Source: Porticoccaceae bacterium UBA4026 (GTDB taxonomy: Bacteria; Pseudomonadota; Gammaproteobacteria; Pseudomonadales; Porticoccaceae). Taken from it: a stretch of 24,285 nt of DNA. The notes under the pieces were generated by a model. It was not told where the DNA came from, did no database searches, and worked only from the letters and a program-made list of their open reading frames with translations. Each line of letters opens with the position of its first letter. Position 1 is the stretch's first letter. The translations under genes were made by a program, and so were the position numbers. Below are positions 16,814 to 24,285 of this stretch, in pieces. Location: assembly GCA_002382445.1 (NCBI GenBank), contig DGAQ01000063.1:2479-26763 (forward strand), given 5' to 3'.

Positions 16814-17350
16814 TTAGGAATTTAGTAACTCGGCGAGTTTGGTCAAACGACCGCGAATGGAACCGTCTATAACGGTGTCCCCGGCGCGGATAACCGCACC
16901 ACCCAACAGGCTCTTATCTAAACTAACCTGCATATTTACTTTACGTTCTAATTTCTTACTCAGCGCCTCAGTCAACATCTGCTGCTGCGCAGCATCCAAT
17001 GTCTGAGCTGAAGTTACTTCGACATCAATCGCTTTGTCACGATTAGCTTTCATACTTTCAAACTGATAAGAAATTTGTGGTAATAATGTTAAACGCCTGT
17101 TCTCAGACAAGATGACAACAAAGTTTTGGCCTGCTGCACTAAGTGCATCGCCGCAGATATCAATAACGGTTGCTGCCTGTAATGCCGCTGTTGAGCTAGG
17201 TGAACCCAAAAGCTTTACAACCGCAGAATACTGGGTCACAGCCGCCGCGGTCGCCAAGCTTTTCGCCCAACCTTGTAGATCTTTCGCCTCCACAGCAAAT
17301 TCAAACGCTGCTTTAGCATAGGGTCTAGCTAGGGTGCTCAATTCTGCCAT
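16814..17350 (-). CDS. atpH: ATP synthase F1 delta subunit
   Basis: The delta subunit sits on top of F1 and ties it to the b-dimer stator. It has 178 residues (E. coli 177). The family is recognisable from the N-terminal LARPYAKAAFEFA and the C-terminal VNMQVSLDKSLLGGAVIRAGDTVIDGS-type pattern. It starts 12 bases after the atpF stop. Confidence 0.97.
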   Translation of the reverse strand: MAELSTLARPYAKAAFEFAVEAKDLQGWAKSLATAAAVTQYSAVVKLLGSPSSTAALQAATVIDICGDALSAAGQNFVVILSENRRLTLLPQISYQFESMKANRDKAIDVEVTSAQTLDAAQQQMLTEALSKKLERKVNMQVSLDKSLLGGAVIRAGDTVIDGSIRGRLTKLAELLNS

Positions 17351-17362
17351 GGTAAACCTCGT

Positions 17363-17833
17363 TTAGAGCTGCGCAGCGAGCTTATCGATTAACACACGAT
17401 TAGCTTTATCATCAATAGACGCCTCGAGAATCTTCTCAGCCCCTGCAAGCGCTAATCCAGCCACCGCAGAGCGGAGCTCTTCTTTGGCGCGATTGATTTC
17501 CTGCTCGATCTCTGCCTCAGCCGCAACCTTCAACCTGACGCCTTCTGCTACAGCCAACACTTTTGCTTCATCAACAATCTGATTTGCGCGCTTGTGGGCC
17601 TGATCAACGATTCCAGAAGCTTCCTGCTTGGCTTCTTTCATCTGGTTCGCTACCTTATCCTGAGCCGCCTCAAGATCGCGTACCGAACGATCAGCTGCAT
17701 CAAGACCCTCAGCAATTTTTAGCTGACGCTCTTCCATGGCTCCAATAATTACCGGCCATACAAACTTCATGCAAAACCACACAAATATTGCGAACGTCAC
17801 CATCTGACCAAAAAGCGTTAGATTAATATTCAC
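17363..17833 (-). CDS. atpF: ATP synthase F0 subunit b
   Basis: Subunit b is the peripheral stator, anchored in the inner membrane. The 156-residue length equals that of E. coli. One N-terminal membrane helix (about 5-26, FGQMVTFAIFVWFCMKFVWP) is followed by a long charged coiled coil. The start codon is GTG, with a good GAGGTGA ribosome site five bases upstream. It follows atpE after 44 bases. Confidence 0.97.
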   Translation of the reverse strand: MNINLTLFGQMVTFAIFVWFCMKFVWPVIIGAMEERQLKIAEGLDAADRSVRDLEAAQDKVANQMKEAKQEASGIVDQAHKRANQIVDEAKVLAVAEGVRLKVAAEAEIEQEINRAKEELRSAVAGLALAGAEKILEASIDDKANRVLIDKLAAQL

Positions 17834-17877
17834 GCAATCACCTCATTAATTAAGGTTGGTTTAAAAATTAATAATTG

Positions 17878-18117
17878 TTATGCGCCCACGCTAGGAGCAA
17901 CAACAAAGATCAAATACATAGCAATACCAACGCCAATAATTGGCACAGCATCAATCAAACCAGCTAACAGGAACATTTTTCCCTGTAGCATAGGGCCCAA
18001 CTCTGGTTGACGAGCTGTTCCTTCGATCAACTTTCCGCCCAACAATCCCATACCAATAGCTGCGCCCAACGCGCCCAATCCGAGCATAATTGCCGCTGCA
18101 ATAATTACAAGTTCCAT
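17878..18117 (-). CDS. atpE: ATP synthase F0 subunit c
   Basis: Subunit c forms the rotating ring of F0. It has 79 residues in two membrane helices (about 3-25 and 47-72) joined by a polar loop containing ARQPE. D56 in GLIDAVP corresponds to E. coli D61, the proton-carrying carboxylate. The glutamine and glutamate-serine ligands of sodium-type rings are absent, so the ring is probably proton-driven. GGGAG lies eight bases before the ATG, a strong site fitting the high copy number of c. Confidence 0.97.
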   Translation of the reverse strand: MELVIIAAAIMLGLGALGAAIGMGLLGGKLIEGTARQPELGPMLQGKMFLLAGLIDAVPIIGVGIAMYLIFVVAPSVGA

Positions 18118-18157
18118 CGTAGACTCCCGATTTCAATAGTTATAAATAAAAACAAAG

Positions 18158-19228
18158 TTAATGGTCTTCTTCATGCGCCATACTAAGATAGACGATAGTG
18201 AGAACCATGAAAATAAATGCCTGCAGAGTAATAACCAAAATATGGAAAATTGCCCAACCCCACTGCATCAACCCACCACCCAGAGCAAAAACACCGCCGC
18301 CGATCGTCAATAAACCTAACGTCAGTAACACTGTTTTTCCCGTAGATATCTTTCCTTTGAGGTTCATCCAGCAAACCCCACAAACCATGGTGAAAATAAC
18401 TAACCAAAAAACACCATCAGTATCTTCACCAAAAAATTGCGCATTTAGGCCTCCAAAGACCAGGCCCGTTCCTGCACCTGCGGCGAACATCATGGCAATA
18501 AGAATAAAGATCATCTCGCCCGCATACATATTGCCAAACAACCGCAACCCTAAAGAGAAGGGCTTAGCCAAAAGACCAACAAGCTCCATAAATAAATTTA
18601 TGGGGATAAAGGCCCAGTGATTAAACGGGTGCATGGTCAATTCTTTGACAAACCCTGTGCCTTTAATCTTAATGTTGTAGTAAATCATTAGGACGAAAAC
18701 ACCTAACGCCATACCCATGGTGATATTTGGGTCGGTAGAGGGGACGATTTTCTGATAGCCCACTCCCGCCAACCCCATCAACTTAGGCACTAGATCAACC
18801 GGAAGAAGATCCATCAAATTCATCAAGAATATCCACACAAAAATGGTAAGGGCCAAAGGTGCCACCATCTTGTTGCGACCGTGAAAACTATCTTTAACCG
18901 AGCCGTCAATGAACTCGACAATCATCTCAATAAAATTAAGCATTCCTGAAGGGACGCCAGTCGTCGCTCGCACCGCCGCTCTTCTAAACACCCAGCAAAA
19001 CAACACACCAAGACCGATTGACCAGCCCATAGAATCCACATGAATAGCCCAGAATCCCATTGCTGCCGCTTCACTTGCGCCATGCGCCATGGTCCAAGTA
19101 TCCGCACCCAAAACTTCCATGCCGCTTTCGGTTTCACGCTCAAAACCGGCCGGCAATTTGCCATAGACCAAGTTTTGAAGGTGGTGCTGGATATATTCAG
19201 TTGTGCTTGCGGGATTCTCGCCTGCCAT
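18158..19228 (-). CDS. atpB: ATP synthase F0 subunit a with an unusual internal insertion
   Basis: Subunit a forms the two proton half-channels next to the c-ring. Conserved functional residues are R229 (LGLRLFGN, E. coli R210), E238 (E219), H329 (H245) and Q336 (Q252 in ITLQAF). The protein has 356 residues against 271 in E. coli. About 19 extra residues lie N-terminal to R229, and about 65 lie between E238 and H329, where E. coli has a short periplasmic loop. The insert holds two hydrophobic stretches (about 272-290 and 299-320) joined by the basic linker KGKISTGK, preceded by acidic GEDTD. Two added helices keep the topology, and the basic linker would face the cytoplasm. Identity is certain. 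The insert's role is unknown, and I cannot tell without alignments how common it is in this lineage. Confidence 0.97.
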   Translation of the reverse strand: MAGENPASTTEYIQHHLQNLVYGKLPAGFERETESGMEVLGADTWTMAHGASEAAAMGFWAIHVDSMGWSIGLGVLFCWVFRRAAVRATTGVPSGMLNFIEMIVEFIDGSVKDSFHGRNKMVAPLALTIFVWIFLMNLMDLLPVDLVPKLMGLAGVGYQKIVPSTDPNITMGMALGVFVLMIYYNIKIKGTGFVKELTMHPFNHWAFIPINLFMELVGLLAKPFSLGLRLFGNMYAGEMIFILIAMMFAAGAGTGLVFGGLNAQFFGEDTDGVFWLVIFTMVCGVCWMNLKGKISTGKTVLLTLGLLTIGGGVFALGGGLMQWGWAIFHILVITLQAFIFMVLTIVYLSMAHEEDH

Positions 19229-19297
19229 CTACTTATCTCAACTCATCTCAAACCTAAAGGTGGCGCCAAGTAACATCACTCGCGTGCCATTTAATTT

Positions 19298-19681
19298 TTA
19301 TTTCAATGCTCTTGCAACCAGTACCAATTGCAGAGGGATCATGGTGACAAAAACAACCATAAACCCAATAATATTTACTTTATCAAACAGCACAAAGGTT
19401 GCAATACACCCCGATGCGGTCAATAACACCTTGCCAGCTTCACCTCGGTACATTGAGCTTAAAACCTTATCTGCTTGATGTGCTCCGGCATATTTAAATG
19501 CCTGCGAGGTAAACCACGCCTGAGGGAAAACCTGACATAAGCCTCCCAGCAAAACCGATAAAGCTGCATTCAAGCTAAACCAAAGAGCGCCACAGGTTAG
19601 CGCTAGTAACACTAACAACTGGATGAGCGAAACCTTTAAAACCGGCGGTCTTGGAATGGTTTTCATCAAGGGCCTTGCCAC
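19298..19681 (-). CDS. atpI: ATP synthase assembly protein I
   Basis: AtpI is a small inner-membrane protein at the head of atp operons, implicated in c-ring assembly and possibly in magnesium supply. The 127 residues show about four hydrophobic helices, with the segment AFKYAGAHQADKVLSSMYRGEAGK between helices 2 and 3, as in Pseudomonas-type AtpI. The GTG start at 19681 has GGGGA close upstream. An ATG five codons later (19666) with AAGG before it is an alternative. It is the first gene after the predicted atp promoter. Confidence 0.9.
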   Translation of the reverse strand: MARPLMKTIPRPPVLKVSLIQLLVLLALTCGALWFSLNAALSVLLGGLCQVFPQAWFTSQAFKYAGAHQADKVLSSMYRGEAGKVLLTASGCIATFVLFDKVNIIGFMVVFVTMIPLQLVLVARALK

Positions 19682-19734
19682 CTTGTCCCCAAAATCTTTA
19701 CCGAGGAACCCTAGCCCACCCCGAAGCGGTGAGC

Positions 19735-19763
19735 AGTATAGATTTACTCGGCGTGTTATTCAA
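19735..19763 (-). promoter_or_regulatory. Predicted sigma70-type promoter of the atp operon
   Basis: On the minus strand TTGAAT (19763-19758) and TATACT (19740-19735) are separated by 17 bases. They match TTGACA in four of six and TATAAT in five of six positions. Transcription would start near 19728, about 47 bases before the atpI start codon and clear of the parB coding end at 19819. This gives atpI-C a promoter of its own. Confidence 0.7.
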
Positions 19764-19818
19764 CTCAAACATGTCGGTTGTATACCAGCCATTAATCTGG
19801 TTGATACGGCTGGGGTAT

Positions 19819-20706
19819 TTATTTTATATGGCTGAGAATTCCCTCCAACTCGTCCACGCTGTTATATTTTACGGTCAGCAACCCAGAGCCTTTTACACCA
19901 TGCTGAATAAGTACCGCAGCACCAATTTTTTCAGAGAGATCTTCCTGTAATCTGATAATATCTGGATCAACAGCATAAGGCTTTGCCGCAACCTTTTCTG
20001 TAGTACCCATCTGCATCTTCTTCACCAGAATTTCAGTCTGACGAACCGTCATAGAACTGGCGGCCACCTCTCGTCCCGCCTTCACCTGCTGGCTACCACT
20101 AAGAGCGAGCAGACACTTGGCATGCCCCAACTCAATTTCACCTAACTCTAACTGCCGTTGAACCGCAGTTTCAAGGGAGGCCAGACGCATTAAATTAGTC
20201 ACGGCGGTTCTCGACTTTCCGACAGCATCAGCAACCTGCTGCTGTGTTAGTTGAAATTCGTCTTGAAGTCTAATAAGGGCCTGACTTTCTTCTATGGCAT
20301 TGAGGTCTTCGCGCTGTATATTCTCAATCAACGCCATTGCGATTGCCGTTTCATCACTAATATCCCTAATAATAGCGGGTATTGTTGCTATGCCGGCTTG
20401 CTGTGTTGCCCTCCAGCGACGCTCGCCAGCAATAATTTCATATTTGTTTTCACCGACCAAGCGAACAACGATCGGCTGCATTACTCCCTGCTGGGAAATA
20501 GAGTTAGCTAATTCCTGCAAGGCCTCGGGGTTGAGGTCTCTTCGAGGCTGGTATTTCCCTCGCTGTAAAAATTCAACAGGCATATCACGTAAAATACCGT
20601 CAGAGAATACCTGCTCTAAATTTTCTTCGCTTGTATCGATCTTATCTTCGCTAAAACCAAGCAGCGCGTCCAATCCTTTCCCTAAGCTTTGTCTTTTTGC
20701 CACCAT
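19819..20706 (-). CDS. parB: Chromosome partitioning protein ParB
   Basis: ParB binds parS sites near the origin, loads and spreads as a CTP-dependent clamp, and stimulates ParA. The 295 residues begin with the typical QSLGKGLDALLG leader. The N-terminal CTPase domain contains GKYQPRR (50-56) and GERRWR (94-99), with ENIQREDLNAIEE (128-140). The helix-turn-helix lies at about 153-175 (LTQQQVADAVGKSRTAVTN). The C-terminal about 45 residues are the dimerisation domain. Its ATG is one base past the parA stop, indicating translational coupling. No convincing full parS site was found in the window. Confidence 0.97.
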   Translation of the reverse strand: MVAKRQSLGKGLDALLGFSEDKIDTSEENLEQVFSDGILRDMPVEFLQRGKYQPRRDLNPEALQELANSISQQGVMQPIVVRLVGENKYEIIAGERRWRATQQAGIATIPAIIRDISDETAIAMALIENIQREDLNAIEESQALIRLQDEFQLTQQQVADAVGKSRTAVTNLMRLASLETAVQRQLELGEIELGHAKCLLALSGSQQVKAGREVAASSMTVRQTEILVKKMQMGTTEKVAAKPYAVDPDIIRLQEDLSEKIGAAVLIQHGVKGSGLLTVKYNSVDELEGILSHIK

Positions 20707-20707
20707 T

Positions 20708-21511
20708 TTATTGCGCCTTCAGCGTGTCTGCGATTGCTTTTTTTTGCTCTTTCTCTAGCCGGAGCATTTCGCCAGCCAGGGCAAGGTAAGCTAAAGACCC
20801 TTTTGAGTTTCGATCATACATCAACGCCGGCAGTCCATGACTGGGCGCCTCTGCCAGCCTTACGTTCCGAGGAATGCTAATACGGTAGACCTTGTCACCA
20901 AAATATTTTCTCAATTGGGCTGACACCGCATTAGTGAGACTGCTGCGCGGGTCATACATAGTTCTTAGAATCCCCTGGATGCGAAGCCGCGGATTGATAA
21001 GTTTGGCAATTTGCCGAATAGTATTATTTAAATCAGACAGGCCCTCCAAGGCATAATATTCACACTGCATTGGTATTATTACCCCCTCGCTAGCAACAAG
21101 GGCATTCACCGTCATCATATTTAATGAGGGTGGACAGTCAATAAGAATAAAATCGTAGTTACTCGCTATACGGTTTAGAGCGTGACGTAGCCGCGTTTCT
21201 CGACCAATTTCCAGCATTAATTCCACTTCAGCAGCGACCAAATCTCTATTGGCGGGTAATAAATCATAGCCACCAGCTTCAGTGGTAACAATGACCTCCT
21301 CAATAGGGTTCTTCTCAGTTAAAACGTGGTAAACACTAAGTTGGCAACTCTGCTTGTCGACGCCAGATCCCATTGTGGCGTTTCCTTGAGGGTCAATATC
21401 AACCAATAATACGCGCTGTTTGTATGCCTGAAGAGAGGCAGCCAGATTAACGCTAGTTGTCGTTTTACCAACACCGCCTTTTTGGTTTGCTATTGAGATG
21501 ATCTTGGCCAA
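20708..21511 (-). CDS. parA: Chromosome partitioning ATPase ParA (Soj)
   Basis: ParA is a deviant-Walker ATPase that dimerises on the nucleoid and moves ParB-parS complexes. The 267-residue chain has the deviant Walker A motif KGGVGKTT (11-18), DIDPQGNAT (38-46) and LIDCPPSLN for Walker B. The start codon is TTG: the protein begins MAKIISIANQ exactly like homologues, and no in-frame ATG or GTG lies just upstream. A GGGA site lies nine bases before it. The gene follows rsmG after 25 bases and is coupled to parB. Confidence 0.97.
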   Translation of the reverse strand: MAKIISIANQKGGVGKTTTSVNLAASLQAYKQRVLLVDIDPQGNATMGSGVDKQSCQLSVYHVLTEKNPIEEVIVTTEAGGYDLLPANRDLVAAEVELMLEIGRETRLRHALNRIASNYDFILIDCPPSLNMMTVNALVASEGVIIPMQCEYYALEGLSDLNNTIRQIAKLINPRLRIQGILRTMYDPRSSLTNAVSAQLRKYFGDKVYRISIPRNVRLAEAPSHGLPALMYDRNSKGSLAYLALAGEMLRLEKEQKKAIADTLKAQ

Positions 21512-21536
21512 TGCTTTGGTTCCCGCTAAGTATAAA

Positions 21537-22193
21537 TTATGTTTTCACTATTTTTATTAAATGCCGCTGACCATCAACTCCAGGAACATTTATTGAGCTT
21601 AACTTCTCGACCTTATAGTTTTTCGGCAGTTGGCTCAACTCTGTTTGTGGTAATTTACCTTTCATGGCTAAAAAATAACCATCTGGGTTAAGTAGGTGTT
21701 GGCAGTTTTGAACCATATCACTCAGGGAGCTAAATGCTCTACTTAAAACACAGTCATAGGTTTTTTGTGGGTTAAACTCTTCTACCCTTTTGTTCACCTC
21801 AGACATGTTCGCCAATCCCAATTCTAGTTTTACTTGGAATAAAAAACGAGTTTTCTTTCCGTTGCTGTCAAGAAGGGTGAAATTTTTATCTTGGTTAAGA
21901 ATCGCCAAAGGAATGCCGGGTAAGCCTGGCCCCGTGCCCACATCAATAAAATCGTCTCCCTTAAGTTCATCTGAGATTGCCAGACTGTCCAAAATATGAA
22001 GGTGGATCATATCAAAAGGGTCGCGGATCGCGGTTAGGTTGTAGGCTTTATTCCAGCGCTCCAACATATCTAAGTATTTTAACAGTTGGTTTATTTGGTG
22101 TTCACTGCAAGGCAGGTGCAGAGACTCTAAACCCAACTTAAGTTGATCAATTTTTTGGCTGTTGCCCCCGCCAGTATAATATTTTGAATTCAT
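21537..22193 (-). CDS. rsmG: 16S rRNA (guanine-527-N7)-methyltransferase RsmG
   Basis: RsmG (GidB) methylates G527 of 16S rRNA using S-adenosylmethionine, in the cytoplasm. The SAM-binding motif is FIDVGTGPGLPG, preceded by MLERWNKAYNLTAIRDP, the family signature. From the ATG at 22193 the protein has 218 residues, against 207 in E. coli. A GTG at 22217 would add eight residues and overlap the mnmG end by 11 bases, but has no ribosome site. I prefer the ATG. The gene stands between mnmG and parA, as in most gammaproteobacteria. Confidence 0.95.
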   Translation of the reverse strand: MNSKYYTGGGNSQKIDQLKLGLESLHLPCSEHQINQLLKYLDMLERWNKAYNLTAIRDPFDMIHLHILDSLAISDELKGDDFIDVGTGPGLPGIPLAILNQDKNFTLLDSNGKKTRFLFQVKLELGLANMSEVNKRVEEFNPQKTYDCVLSRAFSSLSDMVQNCQHLLNPDGYFLAMKGKLPQTELSQLPKNYKVEKLSSINVPGVDGQRHLIKIVKT

Positions 22194-22206
22194 TTCACTG
22201 TCTTTT

Positions 22207-24075
22207 TTAAGCGGCACGTTTTTTTAGCTGCACCAGCAAAAGTGAAATGGCGGCAGGTGTAACCCCAGAAACTCGGGCGGCTCGGGCTAAGGTTTCAGGA
22301 AGTGCCTCACTAAGTTTTTGCTTTACTTCGTTGGACAGCCCCTTAACTTGCAAATAGTCGAAATCAGCAGGGATAGCCGTATTTTCATGCCTTTTTAGAC
22401 GGTCTATCTCATCTTGCTGTCGGTCTATATACCCTGAATACTTAGCGTCTACCTCTACCTGCTGAGCAATTTTATGGTCTAACTTATTATCAGGAAATAA
22501 CTCAGCAATAATTTCGTGATTTAATTCGGGTCGCTTTAGTAAATTAAATAAAGAGTATTCATGAGAGATCGGATGATCTATGTATTGAGACAGTTTTTCA
22601 GCGACTGCACTACCCGGTTGTATCCAGGTGTTTTTTAGCCTTTGGCTTTCCATTTCTATAGCCTCTTGCTTTTCACAAAAGCTTTCCCATCTGAGATCGT
22701 CGACCAACCCTAACTCTCGCCCCTTCTCTGTGAGTCGCGCATCTGCATTATCTTCTCGAAGGAGCAATCTGTATTCGGCGCGGCTAGTGAACATTCGATA
22801 AGGCTCGTTAGTGCCCATAGTGATTAAATCGTCGACTAATACCCCCATATAAGCGGTATTTCGGGTAGGGCACCAACTCTCTTTATCCTGAACTTTTAGT
22901 GCCGCATTGGTGCCCGCCAGAAGACCTTGCGCGGCCGCCTCTTCGTAGCCTGTCGTGCCGTTGATTTGGCCAGCAAAGAATAACCCTTCAATGGCCTTTG
23001 TTTCTAGAGAATACTTTAAATCTTGGGGGTTGAAGTAGTCATACTCTATGGCGTAGCCCGGCCTTGTTATGTGCGCTTTTTCAAACCCTGCAATCGATCG
23101 AACCAAGGCCAACTGCACGTCAAAAGGAAGGCTTGTTGATATGCCGTTAGGGTAAAGTTCGTAAGTATCGAGCCCCTCAGGCTCTATAAAAATTTGATGT
23201 TGATTTTTATCAGCAAAGCGCACCACCTTATCTTCAATAGAGGGGCAGTACCTTGGCCCAACACCATCAATTACACCAGTGTACAAAGGGGATCTGTCCA
23301 TACCGCTCTGAATTATCTCGTGTGTTTTGGTGTTCGTGTAAGTGATCCAACAGCAGGTTTGCTTGGGATGTTGTTGAATATTGCCCATATAGGACATTAT
23401 GGGTTCCGGTTTATCACCCCACTGTTCAGGAAGGGATGTGAAATCAACGCTTCTTGCGTCAATTCTCGGCGGCGTACCTGTTTTTAAGCGCTCAACTCTA
23501 AAAGGCAACTCTCTCATACGTTTTGCCAAATTTTCAGAGGGAGGATCTCCAGCTCTACCAGCAGAATAATTTTGTAACCCTATGTGTATCTTACCCGCTA
23601 AAAATGTTCCGGCGGTCACAACCACCGTTTTAGCTCTAAACTTCAAGCCCATCTGAGTAACAACGCCCGCCGCTCTATCTTGCTCAATAATTAAATCATC
23701 AACAGCTTGCTGAAAAATAGTTAGGTTTTCTTGGCCCTCAAGAATGCCTCTGATAGCGGCCTTATATTTGATGCGGTCGGCTTGAGCTCTTGTTGCCCTG
23801 ACCGCCGGCCCTTTTCTGGCATTTAAAACCCTAAATTGAATACCGGCAAGATCAGTCGCTAAGGCCATTGCGCCCCCCAAAGCATCCACTTCCTTCACTA
23901 AGTGGCTCTTACCGATGCCGCCAATTGCTGGGTTGCAAGACATCTGCCCCAAGGTTTCAATATTATGTGTTAGCAATAACGTTTTTGCACCCATGCGCGC
24001 AGCAGCAAGGCATGCTTCTGTTCCTGCATGGCCTCCTCCAACAACAATAACGTCAAAATCATCTGGGTAATGCAT
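22207..24075 (-). CDS. mnmG: tRNA uridine-5-carboxymethylaminomethyl modification enzyme MnmG
   Basis: MnmG (GidA) is an FAD enzyme that, with MnmE, installs the cmnm5 group on U34 of several tRNAs. The ATG at 24075 gives 622 residues starting MHYPDDFDVIVVGGGHAGTEA, aligned with the E. coli start (629 residues). A GTG at 24090 would add five residues. The probable -10 element at 24108-24113 puts the mRNA start near 24101, which favours the ATG. The dinucleotide loop GGGHAGTEA and family signatures CNPAIGGIGKSHLVKE and TGYEEAAAQGLLAG are intact. The C-terminal helical domain (MnmE and tRNA contact) is complete. Confidence 0.97.
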   Translation of the reverse strand: MHYPDDFDVIVVGGGHAGTEACLAAARMGAKTLLLTHNIETLGQMSCNPAIGGIGKSHLVKEVDALGGAMALATDLAGIQFRVLNARKGPAVRATRAQADRIKYKAAIRGILEGQENLTIFQQAVDDLIIEQDRAAGVVTQMGLKFRAKTVVVTAGTFLAGKIHIGLQNYSAGRAGDPPSENLAKRMRELPFRVERLKTGTPPRIDARSVDFTSLPEQWGDKPEPIMSYMGNIQQHPKQTCCWITYTNTKTHEIIQSGMDRSPLYTGVIDGVGPRYCPSIEDKVVRFADKNQHQIFIEPEGLDTYELYPNGISTSLPFDVQLALVRSIAGFEKAHITRPGYAIEYDYFNPQDLKYSLETKAIEGLFFAGQINGTTGYEEAAAQGLLAGTNAALKVQDKESWCPTRNTAYMGVLVDDLITMGTNEPYRMFTSRAEYRLLLREDNADARLTEKGRELGLVDDLRWESFCEKQEAIEMESQRLKNTWIQPGSAVAEKLSQYIDHPISHEYSLFNLLKRPELNHEIIAELFPDNKLDHKIAQQVEVDAKYSGYIDRQQDEIDRLKRHENTAIPADFDYLQVKGLSNEVKQKLSEALPETLARAARVSGVTPAAISLLLVQLKKRAA

Positions 24076-24107
24076 TGTATTCACTGCCACTTATTCTTTG
24101 GTCGAGC

Positions 24108-24113
24108 ATTATA
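24108..24113 (-). promoter_or_regulatory. Probable -10 element of the mnmG promoter
   Basis: A perfect TATAAT stands on the minus strand 32 bases upstream of the preferred mnmG start. The upstream hexamer at the usual distance (TTAATC or TAATCA) is a poor -35 match, so the assignment rests on the -10 and its position. Confidence 0.45.
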
Positions 24114-24285
24114 CGCCATCCCGAGGACTTTGATTAACTTCGTTTGTTAACTTTGTAAAAGCTATGTTTTTAATGCTAATAGTATTATTAATATATTAGA
24201 TTATATAGTTTATTGTTATTGTTATTAGTGCGCCCCTTTATTGTTAGTTAATCGAAAATTAATATATATTTTAATGGGTTATCGA
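24114..24285. other. AT-rich non-coding region upstream of mnmG, possible edge of the replication origin
   Basis: The 50 bases from 24181 to 24230 contain only seven G or C, and the AT-richness continues to the window end. The stretch includes TATTGTTATTGTTATT and runs such as TTAATATATATTTTAAT, with one short GC patch (GTGCGCCCC). In E. coli the origin oriC, with its AT-rich unwinding element, lies beside mnmG. The parAB neighbours here fit an origin-proximal location. I found no good DnaA box in the visible part. The last bases, TTATCGA, could be the start of a poor one. The origin assignment is inference. Confidence 0.4.

Noticed and set aside
18198..18620. 140-codon plus-strand open frame over atpB
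   Set aside because: Antisense to the C-terminal half of atpB; its proline- and lysine-rich composition is what a reverse reading of membrane helices gives.
18823..18833. ATATCCACA, one mismatch from a DnaA box
   Set aside because: An isolated copy within the coding sequence of atpB; a single near-match is expected by chance.
24219..24240. TTATTGTTATTGTTATT next to a GC patch, resembling a DnaA-trio element
   Set aside because: The triplets match the recalled 3'-[G/A]A[T/A]-5' pattern only in alternate repeats, the GC patch lies on the wrong side for that strand, and no DnaA box adjoins it.

Overview
The window looks like the chromosomal mnmG-rsmG-parA-parB-atp-glmU-glmS neighbourhood of a gammaproteobacterium, interrupted by a roughly 9 kb accessory block. 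Every core gene reads on the minus strand. Gene order, protein lengths and residue-level similarity to Escherichia coli and Pseudomonas homologues (recalled, not searched) support this. The accessory genes (quaternary-amine catabolism, TonB receptor, TPR-sulfotransferase) suggest a marine heterotroph, perhaps of the Cellvibrionales type. That last placement is inference.

Layout from right to left, the direction of transcription of the core genes. An AT-rich non-coding stretch (24114-24285) lies upstream of mnmG and may be the edge of the replication origin. Then come mnmG, rsmG, parA (TTG start) and parB, tightly spaced. A good sigma70-type promoter (19735-19763) precedes the full ATP synthase operon atpI-B-E-F-H-A-G-D-C, which ends in a clear intrinsic terminator (12430-12461). 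AtpB is unusual: it carries about 65 extra residues, with two probable membrane helices, between its last two conserved helices. glmU and glmS close the window. glmS lacks only its last two or so codons.

Between atpC and glmU, which are directly adjacent in E. coli, lie five genes. On the minus strand are a TPR-sulfotransferase and a TonB-dependent receptor. On the plus strand, convergent with these, is a three-gene operon: a beta-keto acid cleavage enzyme (BKACE), a carnitine 3-dehydrogenase fused to a hotdog thioesterase, and a gamma-butyrobetaine dioxygenase-like enzyme. Read together, the operon should convert gamma-butyrobetaine to L-carnitine, then to 3-dehydrocarnitine, then with acetyl-CoA to betainyl-CoA plus acetoacetate, and finally to glycine betaine. 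A near-perfect hairpin with a U-tract (7438-7474) separates the receptor from this operon.

The 670-base gap between glmU and the carnitine operon holds no convincing gene. It does contain overlapping inverted repeats that could form mutually exclusive structures in a glmU leader. No tRNA, rRNA, CRISPR array or transposase was seen.
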